This document shows positions 26,204 through 33,081 of a stretch of DNA of 33,081 nt, piece after piece. The notes beneath the pieces were generated by a model. The model was not told the DNA's origin and ran no database searches. It worked only from the letters and a program-made list of their open reading frames with translations. Origin of the DNA: Actinomycetota bacterium (GTDB taxonomy: Bacteria > Actinomycetota > Geothermincolia > Geothermincolales > RBG-13-55-18); the NCBI GenBank assembly GCA_015711955.1, contig JACVJK010000001.1, forward strand, positions 66,966-100,046. The letters are read 5' to 3'. How positions within the stretch are numbered: the first letter of the stretch is position 1; the number at the start of each line of letters is the position of its first letter. A program made the position numbers and the translations under genes.

Positions 26204-27118
26204 TCATGCCCTGATACCCGCCGCACAACCCCGGCCGAAAGCCTCCTTCGCCCGGTATGAACTCCTCACCAGCGGGGCAGAGAACACCACGGGCAATCCG
26301 GCCTCCAGGGCTTCCAGCCTCAGTTCCTCGAACTCCTCCGGCGGCACGAACCGCTCCACCGGGAGCTGCCTCCGGGAAGGGCGCAGGTATTGGCCGATGG
26401 TAAGCATATCACAGCCCACCTCGGCCAGATCGCGGAAAGTCTTTCGCAACTGCTCCCTGTTCTCTCCTAACCCCACCATGATGCCGCTCTTCACTTTCAC
26501 GGTGGGATTGAGTTCCTTGACCCTAGCCAGAAGTCGGAGGGAACGGCCGTAATCCGCCCTGGGCCTCACCCTCGGGTAGAGTTCTTCCACCGTCTCCAGG
26601 TTGTGATTGTAAACGTCGGGCGCCTCCCCCAAAACGATCCTCAAGGAGACCTCCGAACCCTTGAAATCGGGGGTCAGGACTTCCACGGTGGAAGTCGGTA
26701 GCCTTCTTTTGACTTCCCTCACGGCGGCCGCGAACTGCCGTGCCCCTCCATCCTCCAGGTCGTCCCGGGTAACGCTGGTGATCACCACGTGTTCCAGCCC
26801 CATCTCCACCGCCGCCTCCGCCAACCTCTTCGGCTCTTCTTCGTCCACTGGCATCGGCAGGCCCTTGTCCACCCCGCAAAAGGAACAATCGCGGGTACAC
26901 ACGTTCCCCAATATCATGAAGGTGGCCGTGCGAGAGGAGAAACATTCCATGCGATTGGGGCAGCGGGCGCTCTCGCATACCGTGTGAAGCCCCCTGGACC
27001 TGAGGATGCGGGTGACGTCGTTGAGGTCCTTTCCCGACCTTATCGGTCGCAACAGCCACCTGGGCATCCTCTCCCGATAGTGGGGTTCGGTTCCTTGTTT
27101 GTCCTCCTGCCACCTCAT
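26204..27118 (-). CDS. lipA: Lipoyl synthase
   Basis: LipA is the radical-SAM enzyme that inserts two sulfurs into protein-bound octanoate. Both clusters are visible: the auxiliary cluster CESARCPNRMEC (Cys48, 53, 59) and the radical-SAM CTRDCSFC (Cys74, 78, 81). VVITSVTRDDLEDGGA, YNHNLETV and the terminal RSSYRAKE, whose serine ligates the auxiliary cluster, are also present. I chose the ATG at 27118 because AAGGGAG precedes it, although 12 bases away. A GTG at 27142 would add 8 residues but lacks a ribosome binding site. The gene lies inside the C1 cluster. The likely target here is GcvH, encoded at the left end of the window. Confidence 0.94.
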   Translation of the reverse strand: MRWQEDKQGTEPHYRERMPRWLLRPIRSGKDLNDVTRILRSRGLHTVCESARCPNRMECFSSRTATFMILGNVCTRDCSFCGVDKGLPMPVDEEEPKRLAEAAVEMGLEHVVITSVTRDDLEDGGARQFAAAVREVKRRLPTSTVEVLTPDFKGSEVSLRIVLGEAPDVYNHNLETVEELYPRVRPRADYGRSLRLLARVKELNPTVKVKSGIMVGLGENREQLRKTFRDLAEVGCDMLTIGQYLRPSRRQLPVERFVPPEEFEELRLEALEAGLPVVFSAPLVRSSYRAKEAFGRGCAAGIRA

Positions 27119-27143
27119 TGCCGCAGAATTCTCCCTTTTCACG

Positions 27144-28151
27144 CTAAAGAAGATGCGCCAGTTGGGACGCTATGGCGTATGCCCTCTCCGCGCCCTCTTC
27201 GTCCAGCCCCTCCAGCCCGCAGGAAGGGGTAAGGATGGACCTCTCGCGGAGCGTATCTTCCGGAACTCCCCGCTCCACCAGCAGCTCCACACCCTCCTCG
27301 AACCTGCGGGCGAGCACATCCGCGTTGACCTGGTACACCTCTTCCGTGCTGGGGACCAAGCCCCAAGCCAAAACGCCTCCATTCTCCAGGAAGGCGGTGA
27401 GCTCCTCCGGATAGAGGCTCATGCTCTCCATGTAGTGGTAAGCGTCGAAGTTCACCACGTCCAGGCCCGCCTGGAACAGGATGGACCAGTCGGTATTCCC
27501 ACAGCAGTGAGCCCCCACCAGACATCCTAGTCCCTCCCGGCAGGCCCTGAGGGCTTCCACAACCCTCTCGCGGCTGAGGCTCACCAGGGCGGACCCCACG
27601 GATACCAGGTACGGCTCATCGAAGAAGATCATCACCTGTTCGGCTCTCCCGGTATCCCTGAGGAGCTCCTCCATCCACCTCGCCTTGAGGTTCAGCACCC
27701 GGATCATGGCATCTGCCAGCTGATCGTCATAGAGCATAGGCCTTTTGTCCTCGTCCAAAACGGTGAGGCCGTAGCTTATGGGTCCCGTCACCTGCCCTTT
27801 GAGAACTGGATAGGTGACCTGTTGCGAAGTCACCTCCCGCACGAAAGCGTGCAGCCCGGAGGCATGGTCCTCACCGATGGCGAACTTTTCGGTCGATCCA
27901 TCCAAATAGGCCCGATAGACCTCCTCCAGCTGGCCAAAGACCTCTTCCCCCCTGCGCACGAAGACGCGGCGTCCCGCCTCGTCCACCACCACCCCCGGCA
28001 TTCCCTCGCTGTATTGGGCATACATGTTCTCGAGAAAACTGCGTCTGGGTAATTGAGGCCAAGCCGGTGCCTCCTCCAGGAATCGGAGGGTCATCCGACA
28101 GGCCTTATCGGGATCGCCATGGGGAAGACTGCCGATGGCGGTGGCCAGCAT
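27144..28151 (-). CDS. MetE-core-like cobalamin-independent methyltransferase
   Basis: The 335 residues correspond to the C-terminal catalytic barrel of MetE (cobalamin-independent methionine synthase) without the N-terminal folate-binding half. Visible motifs are AIGSLPHGD (5-13), KGQVTGPISYG (118-128), IFFDEPYL (175-182), the zinc-binding AHCCGNTDW with His215 and Cys217, and LTPSCGLEG with Cys311. Short 'core-MetE' proteins of this kind (MesD in Dehalococcoides) have been reported to take the methyl group from the corrinoid iron-sulfur protein rather than from folate. Placement between metF and lipA, near acsC and acsE, fits that role. A uroporphyrinogen-decarboxylase-type methyltransferase of other substrate is the alternative. 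The ATG has no close ribosome binding site, so the start may be slightly off. Confidence 0.8.
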   Translation of the reverse strand: MLATAIGSLPHGDPDKACRMTLRFLEEAPAWPQLPRRSFLENMYAQYSEGMPGVVVDEAGRRVFVRRGEEVFGQLEEVYRAYLDGSTEKFAIGEDHASGLHAFVREVTSQQVTYPVLKGQVTGPISYGLTVLDEDKRPMLYDDQLADAMIRVLNLKARWMEELLRDTGRAEQVMIFFDEPYLVSVGSALVSLSRERVVEALRACREGLGCLVGAHCCGNTDWSILFQAGLDVVNFDAYHYMESMSLYPEELTAFLENGGVLAWGLVPSTEEVYQVNADVLARRFEEGVELLVERGVPEDTLRERSILTPSCGLEGLDEEGAERAYAIASQLAHLL

Positions 28152-28200
28152 GAGGGATCGCTGTCTCTCCTTCTTCAGCCGGAAACAGATGTCCTATTGA

Positions 28201-28226
28201 GGGAGGCGCCCTCATGGGCGCCTCCC
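28201..28226 (-). other. Hairpin between metF and the MetE-core-like gene
   Basis: A perfect 11-bp stem (28201-28211 with 28216-28226) with a 4-base loop begins 12 bases after the metF stop. The following - strand sequence is TCAATAGG, with no T run, so it looks like an mRNA stability or processing element rather than a terminator. Confidence 0.7.
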
Positions 28227-28238
28227 CGTCACGTTTCC

Positions 28239-29168
28239 CTACATCTTGGTGATGTCCACTCCGGCCTCTTCCAGGATCTTGGGAACCACGTCCTCCTTGC
28301 CTATGGCCATGATGTGGACACCGTCGCACAACTTCTCGTCGATGAGCTGACGGATCTGGCGGGCCATTATACGGATGCCCGTGTTAAGGCGTTCTTCCTT
28401 GGGGGCCTCCTCCATCTCCCGCGCCAGGTTCTCCGGCACGAAAACCCCGGGCACGTTGTTGTTCATGTACTTGATCTGGCCGGGGCTGGTGAGCAGCACC
28501 AGGCCGCAGCTTATGAACACCTTGTCGTTGATCTTGCGCGCCTTCTCCATGAACCGCTTGAAGTTGTCCATGTCGTAGACGGCCTGGGTCTGGAAGAACT
28601 GGGCCCCCGCCTCGATCTTCTTCTCGAATTTGAGCAGCTGAGGCTCGAGGGGGACCGCCTCCGGGGTTACGATGGCCCCTTTGAAGAACTTCACGGAACC
28701 CTCGAGCTCGTTGCCACCCACGTCCCTTCCTTCCTCCATGCAACGGATCAACTGGAGGAGTTGCACGCTCTCCAGATCGAAAACGCCCTTGGCGTCCTTG
28801 TGGTCGCCCACCGGGATGGAATCTCCGGTCAAGCACAGCACGCTCCTGATGCCGCGGGTATAGGCGAAGAGCAGGTCCGCCTGGATGGCCAAGCGGTTGC
28901 GATCGCGGCAGGTAACCTGGAGGATAGGCTCACCCCCCAGCTCCTTTATGAGGATGGCCGTGCCCAAGGAAGGATACCTCATCACCGAGGACTGGTTATC
29001 GGTGATGTTCATGGCGTGCACCTTGTCCTTGAGCAGGTTGATGTGCTCGATCATCTCCTCAAGATCGGTGCCCTTCGGAGGTCCAATCTCCCCGGTCACC
29101 AGGAACTTGCCAGATTCGAGGATCTCCTGGATGCTGGGCTTGGCGTGTTCCTTGATCAGCACGGTCAT
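28239..29168 (-). CDS. metF: Methylenetetrahydrofolate reductase
   Basis: MetF reduces methylene- to methyl-tetrahydrofolate. The 309-residue product shows the flavin-barrel family motifs FLVTGEIGPPKGTD, AMNITDNQSSVMRYPSL, VLCLTGDSIPVGDH, AGAQFFQTQAVYD and VFISCGLVLL. The ATG at 29166-29168 is chosen over an upstream GTG because GGAGGTGA is six to seven bases before it. It starts one base after the metV stop. The pair is the MetFV form known from acetogens, in which electrons probably enter through the MetV iron-sulfur protein rather than directly from NAD(P)H. Confidence 0.95.
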   Translation of the reverse strand: MTVLIKEHAKPSIQEILESGKFLVTGEIGPPKGTDLEEMIEHINLLKDKVHAMNITDNQSSVMRYPSLGTAILIKELGGEPILQVTCRDRNRLAIQADLLFAYTRGIRSVLCLTGDSIPVGDHKDAKGVFDLESVQLLQLIRCMEEGRDVGGNELEGSVKFFKGAIVTPEAVPLEPQLLKFEKKIEAGAQFFQTQAVYDMDNFKRFMEKARKINDKVFISCGLVLLTSPGQIKYMNNNVPGVFVPENLAREMEEAPKEERLNTGIRIMARQIRQLIDEKLCDGVHIMAIGKEDVVPKILEEAGVDITKM

Positions 29169-29169
29169 C

Positions 29170-29832
29170 CTACTCACCTCCGCCCTTGCGCTCGAAGATA
29201 ACCCTTCCGGGCTTCATGTTGGCCTGCCAGTTCTTGAGCCCGTAGATGCGGCGGAAGCGTTCCAGCTTGCCCATCTTCTCCAACTGGTTGTAGATGAGGG
29301 TCCAACCGCAATCCTTCTCCTTGTCGGTCTCGCACTTGCCCTCGTCCGTCCCGCCGCACGGACCGTTGAGGATGCCCTTGTGGCAACGGGTCACCGGGCA
29401 GATGGCCCCGAAGTCCTCAAGCACGCAGTCGCCACAGAGGGAGCACTTCTCGACGAAATTGCCGTGCCGGACGATGTTGCCCAAGAACATGGTGTTGCAG
29501 GCGGGATGGACGGGCTTGTCGGTGGCCTCGCGCACGGACTGGACTCCGGCCCCACAGCACATCACCAGGAAACCCTCGGCGGCCTCCACGGCCTCCTTGT
29601 TCTCCCGGAACTTGCGCTTGGTGTTCAGCTCGTGACAGACCTCCTCGTAGACCACGGTCCCGGTCACAGTCTTGCCCTCTGCCTCCAACTTGGCCTTCAT
29701 CTCGGCCACTTGGGGCTCCCCACCCGTCTCACAGGTGGTGGCGCAGGAACCGCAGCCCACGATGAAGACCTTCTGCTCGCCCTCGAGTTCTTTGAGGACT
29801 TCCTCGAAGGGCTTCGACGTGGTGACGATCAT
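29170..29832 (-). CDS. metV: Methylenetetrahydrofolate reductase-associated iron-sulfur protein MetV
   Basis: This 220-residue Cys-rich protein is the partner of MetF in acetogens. The N-terminal part has CGSCATTC (Cys27, 30, 34) with further cysteines at 66, 92 and 93. The C-terminal domain has the characteristic CSLCGDC (Cys130, 133, 136), CPVTRC (145, 150), NGPCGG (159), GKC (167) and DC (175) pattern of the MTHFR C-terminal zinc-ribbon/iron-sulfur family. It probably passes electrons to the MetF flavin. It lies between acsC and metF; GAGGAGGAA precedes the ATG by about 11 bases. Confidence 0.93.
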   Translation of the reverse strand: MIVTTSKPFEEVLKELEGEQKVFIVGCGSCATTCETGGEPQVAEMKAKLEAEGKTVTGTVVYEEVCHELNTKRKFRENKEAVEAAEGFLVMCCGAGVQSVREATDKPVHPACNTMFLGNIVRHGNFVEKCSLCGDCVLEDFGAICPVTRCHKGILNGPCGGTDEGKCETDKEKDCGWTLIYNQLEKMGKLERFRRIYGLKNWQANMKPGRVIFERKGGGE

Positions 29833-29883
29833 GGCTCGATTCCTCCTCTGTCCTGCTCGTTCCGTCCTCTATGCCCAGCTGCG

Positions 29884-29910
29884 GCAGGCGGCCCTTGGAG
29901 GGCCGCCTGC
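29884..29910 (-). other. Hairpin directly after acsC
   Basis: An 11-bp perfect stem (29884-29894 with 29900-29910) and 5-base loop begin one base after the acsC stop codon. No T run follows on the - strand. Its position between acsC and metV suggests 3'-end protection or processing. Confidence 0.75.
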
Positions 29911-29911
29911 A

Positions 29912-31258
29912 TCACGAAGTGGAGAACTGCCGCAGGAAGGCGGGAAGATCAGCGGCTTCCCTGGTGCCCACGATGATCTCCCAATCGGGAAGCTCCTCTT
30001 CCAGCTCGCCGGAGATCTGGGCCACGTAGCCCGGGATGATGAGCTTGCGATGCTTCACCTTGTCGGCGATGCCCGAGGTGTTGATGAACTTGGCTATGAC
30101 CTCGGGCACGAACTTGCCCGCCGCCCAGGCGGTGAGCACCGACTGACCGTCGCAGTCCACCACCCCCAGCCAGGCTGGTATCTTGCTCCCCTCGATCTCG
30201 CCGGAGACTATGAAGTAGGTGAGGGAAAAATTGGTGGTGACCAACACCGGGCTGTTCTCGTCCGGGTTCCCGATCTCGTAGAACTTGGAGTCCACCGCCA
30301 TAGGCCTCTGGGGATCGGTGTAAATGTTGAGCACCAGCACCAAAAGCGGATACATCCTCCAGGGCTCGGCATGGGAGAGGATCACTATGCCGCCGTACTT
30401 GCAGATGTACATGCCGGCCAAGGCGGTCTCGTAGAGCTCGTCCTGGGTCTCCTCGCAGGGGAAGGTGATGGTGGGAAAGCCGAAGGGGGCGAACTTCTGG
30501 TTGAGCGCCGCCCTGCGGATGGCCACCAGGTCCTTGAAGGTCTCTCCCGGCTTGCGGGGAGCTGGATCCAGGACCACCTCCTTGAGGCCCATGTCCACGA
30601 GTTTCTGGGCCAACTCGGCCAGCTTGTCCAGGTCATCCGCCTTGACGGCCAAAGGCAGCCCCTTCTCCTGGGCCAAGGCGGCCATGGCGTCGATGTTGGC
30701 CTCGGTGGCTGCGTAAAGCAAGGGCCTCACGTCGCCAGCGGCCTCCAGTCCGGCCTTCATCAGTTCCACGTCCTCGGCCATAAGTATGATGGGCCGGTTC
30801 ACTTCCTTGACCTTTTCCACCAAGGCCTTGAACTTGGAGGCGTCCCCGCTGGCCGCCTTGACCGCCACGGCCCTCACTTTGAGCATCACTCCCACCCGCT
30901 CGTGGACACATTCCTTCACCTGGCCCAGGAGCTGGTCCACCTTGGCCTCGTCCATGTCGTCGCTTACCAGCACCCCAAGGACGGTGGGGTTGAAGAAGGT
31001 CTTCTCGTGGCGGTAGAGGACCAGTTCCTCTCCCACTTTGAAGGCCTCGTCCCCCACCCCCACGGTGACCCCCCGGATGGGAGGCGCGCTGGCCTCTGCC
31101 AACTCAGCTTTTACCTCGTCGCTCACGTAGGGGCACTTGTCGAGCTCTGCCTGGCCGGCGGCCAACTTCATGGCGAAGGCCAGACAGGTGGGGAAACCGC
31201 ACTCTTTACAGTTGGTCTTGGGCAGCTTCTTGAAGATGTCCAGGCCCGAAAGTCCCAT
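29912..31258 (-). CDS. acsC: Corrinoid/iron-sulfur protein large subunit
   Basis: AcsC is the gamma subunit of the corrinoid iron-sulfur protein, which carries the methyl group on cobalt from AcsE to AcsB. Its 448 residues match the family length. The N-terminal [4Fe-4S] motif is present as Cys17, Cys20, Cys25 and Cys42 (TNCKECGFPTCLAFAMKLA). The central barrel (about 60-320) has IILMAEDVEL and VVLDPAPRKPGETFKDLVAIR. The C-terminal corrinoid-binding region includes GSKIPAWLGVVDCDGQSVLT. AGGAAGGAG precedes the ATG. The small subunit (acsD) is not in the window. Confidence 0.96.
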   Translation of the reverse strand: MGLSGLDIFKKLPKTNCKECGFPTCLAFAMKLAAGQAELDKCPYVSDEVKAELAEASAPPIRGVTVGVGDEAFKVGEELVLYRHEKTFFNPTVLGVLVSDDMDEAKVDQLLGQVKECVHERVGVMLKVRAVAVKAASGDASKFKALVEKVKEVNRPIILMAEDVELMKAGLEAAGDVRPLLYAATEANIDAMAALAQEKGLPLAVKADDLDKLAELAQKLVDMGLKEVVLDPAPRKPGETFKDLVAIRRAALNQKFAPFGFPTITFPCEETQDELYETALAGMYICKYGGIVILSHAEPWRMYPLLVLVLNIYTDPQRPMAVDSKFYEIGNPDENSPVLVTTNFSLTYFIVSGEIEGSKIPAWLGVVDCDGQSVLTAWAAGKFVPEVIAKFINTSGIADKVKHRKLIIPGYVAQISGELEEELPDWEIIVGTREAADLPAFLRQFSTS

Positions 31259-31304
31259 GGCTCAACTCCTTCCTGTTTCCTTAATCCTCCCCAAACCTAC
31301 CACG

Positions 31305-31332
31305 AAAAGGGGGAGGGGATAGCCCCCTCCCC
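31305..31332 (-). terminator. Terminator-like hairpin between acsB and acsC
   Basis: On the - strand a perfect 9-bp stem (31324-31332 with 31310-31318) with a 5-base loop is followed by CTTTT. It begins three bases after the acsB stop and lies in the 76-base gap before acsC, so it probably acts as a partial terminator or a stabiliser of acsB mRNA. Confidence 0.6.
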
Positions 31333-31334
31333 TC

Positions 31335-33081
31335 CTATTCGAGCATGGGTGGCATGCTGAGGGCCGGATGTCCTACCTGCTCCAGCCAGGGAAGGATCTC
31401 TTCCTCGGTAACCCCCACGTCCTCGTCGGCGATCTTGTTGATGAAGTCGGGATCCCCTATCTCCTCGCACCGCTTCTGGAGCTGCTCCTTCAAGGTCTCC
31501 TTGAGCTCCTTGGGCATCCAGACGATGCGCTGGAAGCCTCCGTCAGCGGAGATGAACTTCTTAGAGGTTATGTAGACTTTCCCGATGCCGATGAACCCGG
31601 GGGTCTGCTGACCGCCGCCCACCGAGCTGGCCAAGGTGGAGAAGGGCATGCCCGAGGGTGTCATGCCCTTGTACTCCCGGTTTACGACCATGACCCCGTT
31701 GCACATGGGCAGGAAGGCCACGATGCACTCGAAGCATCCGCAGGAGGTCATGGGATCCTCCATCATGGAGTACATGGTGACCCTCTGGGTGTTGCCACCC
31801 GACTTCTCCCGCACGAACTCGTTGATGTTGGGCCATACGCCCTTTACCGGGTCCTCCGGGTCTCCCTTCTTGATGGGCTGGTTGGGACCGGTGGGGTCGA
31901 TCTCGTAAGCGGCCTTGCCGTCCAGCCAGTTATAAGCGCCGCAGAGGCCCAACCTCTCGGGGGAGATGATGCAAACGTGGGTGGGGGCGAAGGACTGGCA
32001 CAGGGTGCAGGAGTAGAAGGTGTCCACCGACTCGTCGGTCATGCCCGCCGTCTTCTCGTCGCGGTAACGATAGGCCTGACGGGCCACGGCCAGCCACTTC
32101 TCCACGTCCTCCTGGTTGGTGTAGATGGTCACCTGCACCTTGTCCACGATGGCGGGAAAGTCGTTCAGCATCTTGGCCCGGATGATCTCGCCGTAATGGC
32201 GGATCTTGAAGCCCTTGGCCTGGGCCTTCTTGCTGATGCGGGTCCAGACGATGTCGCGCTGACCCATGTGCCAGATGCCCTCCGCTCCGTTGATGAAGTG
32301 GTGGACCTGGCGCTCCAGGATGGACTCGAAGTCCTCTTGCATCTTGCGCCCGGCCACCTCCACCACGATGCCCAACGGGAGCGCGGAGCCCGCCTCCACG
32401 TCGTCGATCTCGGGACCGATCACCTCGATCTTCCCGTCAGTGACCTCATCCATGTCCCTCATGCGGACGTACTCGAAGGCGGGGGTGATGTTTCCGCCGA
32501 ACTGGACATACATGTCGTCCTTGCGGATCACCTCGCCCTCGAAGGCGGGTCCGTAGGGCACCGGGATGGGGATCTCGGTGATCTGGACCTTGAGGCCGCG
32601 CACCTCCACGCACTTCTGGACGATCTCCTCCTCCGGCACGTTGCCCACCACGTGCTCGTAGGTACACACGCCGGTGGGGAGGATGTCCGGGATGGGGGTG
32701 TTGGCGATGGTGGGGAAGCCGTAGTTGATGGCCCCGGCGGCGTAGGCGTATTTCTGCTCGTCCACGTAATCCAGGGCCATGACGAAGGCGAAGATGCGGT
32801 TCTTGTTATAGCGCAGCACCTTCTTGTAGTCTCCCGGCTGGGCACCCCCGAAGGACATGGCCGCCCTGGCCGCGAACCCGAGGGAGTACACCGCCGAGGA
32901 CATCTCCTTCCCGTAGGGGACAATACGGGTGTCCCAGCCCATCTGCCTCCCCGTCTCCCGGAGCTGCTCGGCGATGCTCACCCCATCCACGTGACCGGAT
33001 ATCCACACGTAGAGGTTCTTGGTGAGCAGGTCCACCACGATCTTGTCCGCTATCTCCGGGCTGGAAGCCCTTCCCACCAGG
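31335..33081 (-). CDS. acsB: Acetyl-CoA synthase (CO-methylating), beta subunit (partial)
   Basis: AcsB condenses CO, a methyl group and CoA on the Ni-Ni-[4Fe-4S] A-cluster. All six A-cluster cysteines are visible with the spacing of the Moorella enzyme (3, 9, 10, 67, 2): CTLC, HVC and GLCGAYNWL give four, and SCGCFEC gives the Cys-Gly-Cys pair. The phenylalanine of CQSFAP sits at the CO-gating Phe512 position. The frame is open to the window edge. Counting against the roughly 729-residue Moorella protein, about 149 N-terminal residues, the CODH-docking region, are missing. The GTG at 33077 is therefore internal and not the start. It is the most upstream gene of the cluster seen here; acsA and others probably lie beyond. 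Confidence 0.97.
   Translation of the reverse strand, partial: LVGRASSPEIADKIVVDLLTKNLYVWISGHVDGVSIAEQLRETGRQMGWDTRIVPYGKEMSSAVYSLGFAARAAMSFGGAQPGDYKKVLRYNKNRIFAFVMALDYVDEQKYAYAAGAINYGFPTIANTPIPDILPTGVCTYEHVVGNVPEEEIVQKCVEVRGLKVQITEIPIPVPYGPAFEGEVIRKDDMYVQFGGNITPAFEYVRMRDMDEVTDGKIEVIGPEIDDVEAGSALPLGIVVEVAGRKMQEDFESILERQVHHFINGAEGIWHMGQRDIVWTRISKKAQAKGFKIRHYGEIIRAKMLNDFPAIVDKVQVTIYTNQEDVEKWLAVARQAYRYRDEKTAGMTDESVDTFYSCTLCQSFAPTHVCIISPERLGLCGAYNWLDGKAAYEIDPTGPNQPIKKGDPEDPVKGVWPNINEFVREKSGGNTQRVTMYSMMEDPMTSCGCFECIVAFLPMCNGVMVVNREYKGMTPSGMPFSTLASSVGGGQQTPGFIGIGKVYITSKKFISADGGFQRIVWMPKELKETLKEQLQKRCEEIGDPDFINKIADEDVGVTEEEILPWLEQVGHPALSMPPMLE

Noticed and set aside
29672-31360. A 562-codon + strand frame opposite acsC
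   Set aside because: Shadow of acsC, with no recognisable domain and no ribosome binding site that I could see.
33075-33077. Start codon of acsB at the GTG
   Set aside because: The frame is open beyond it and about 149 family residues would be missing; it is an internal valine.

Overview
The window is GC-rich, almost fully coding bacterial DNA. It carries a Wood-Ljungdahl (reductive acetyl-CoA) gene set, a selenocysteine formate dehydrogenase and a multi-subunit Mrp/Mbh-type cation antiporter, so the organism is most likely a strict anaerobe with acetogen-type C1 metabolism. A bacterial-type SECIS hairpin directly after the in-frame UGA, strong AGGAGGTGATCC-like ribosome binding sites and frequent GTG/TTG starts indicate a bacterium. 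I cannot assign a phylum from the sequence alone.

Layout. Only the first 0.75 kb reads on the + strand: the 3' end of dihydrolipoamide dehydrogenase and gcvH, closed by a terminator at 726-754. From 977 to the right edge every gene is on the - strand, so the regions are given in transcription order, right to left. (i) 33081-25228, carbonyl and methyl branch genes: acsB (cut by the window edge), acsC, metV, metF, a MetE-core-like methyltransferase, lipA and acsE. Four of the gaps here hold perfect GC-rich hairpins. (ii) 25179-20049, a NuoE-like / NuoF-like / FdhA formate dehydrogenase; fdhA is one 912-residue gene read through a UGA at 21729-21731. (iii) 19888-18377, an acyl-CoA-ligase-like protein lacking two normally conserved active-site lysines, then a DedA membrane protein. 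(iv) 17406-8791, an Mrp/Mbh-like antiporter operon: mrpE, F, G, an MbhD-like gene, an MbhE-MrpB fusion, mrpC and three large NuoL/M/N-type subunits. A 75-bp perfect direct repeat follows, then a short gene resembling the C-terminal tail of the last antiporter subunit. (v) 8704-7092, two small membrane proteins and a UPF0280 protein. (vi) 7009-977, ligA, gatC, an unrecognised multi-pass membrane protein, gatA and gatB.

How the genes fit together. FDH reduces CO2 to formate. MetF/MetV make methyl-tetrahydrofolate. AcsE moves the methyl group to the corrinoid protein, whose large subunit is AcsC, and AcsB joins methyl, CO and CoA into acetyl-CoA. The MetE-core-like protein could divert methyl groups to methionine. 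LipA makes the lipoyl group that GcvH carries, so a glycine cleavage/synthase system probably shares the folate C1 pool. The Mrp-like complex is a likely site of Na+/H+ exchange supporting energy conservation. CODH (acsA), the small corrinoid subunit (acsD), the other folate enzymes and the selenocysteine machinery are not in the window. I saw no rRNA, tRNA, CRISPR array, transposase or phage gene.
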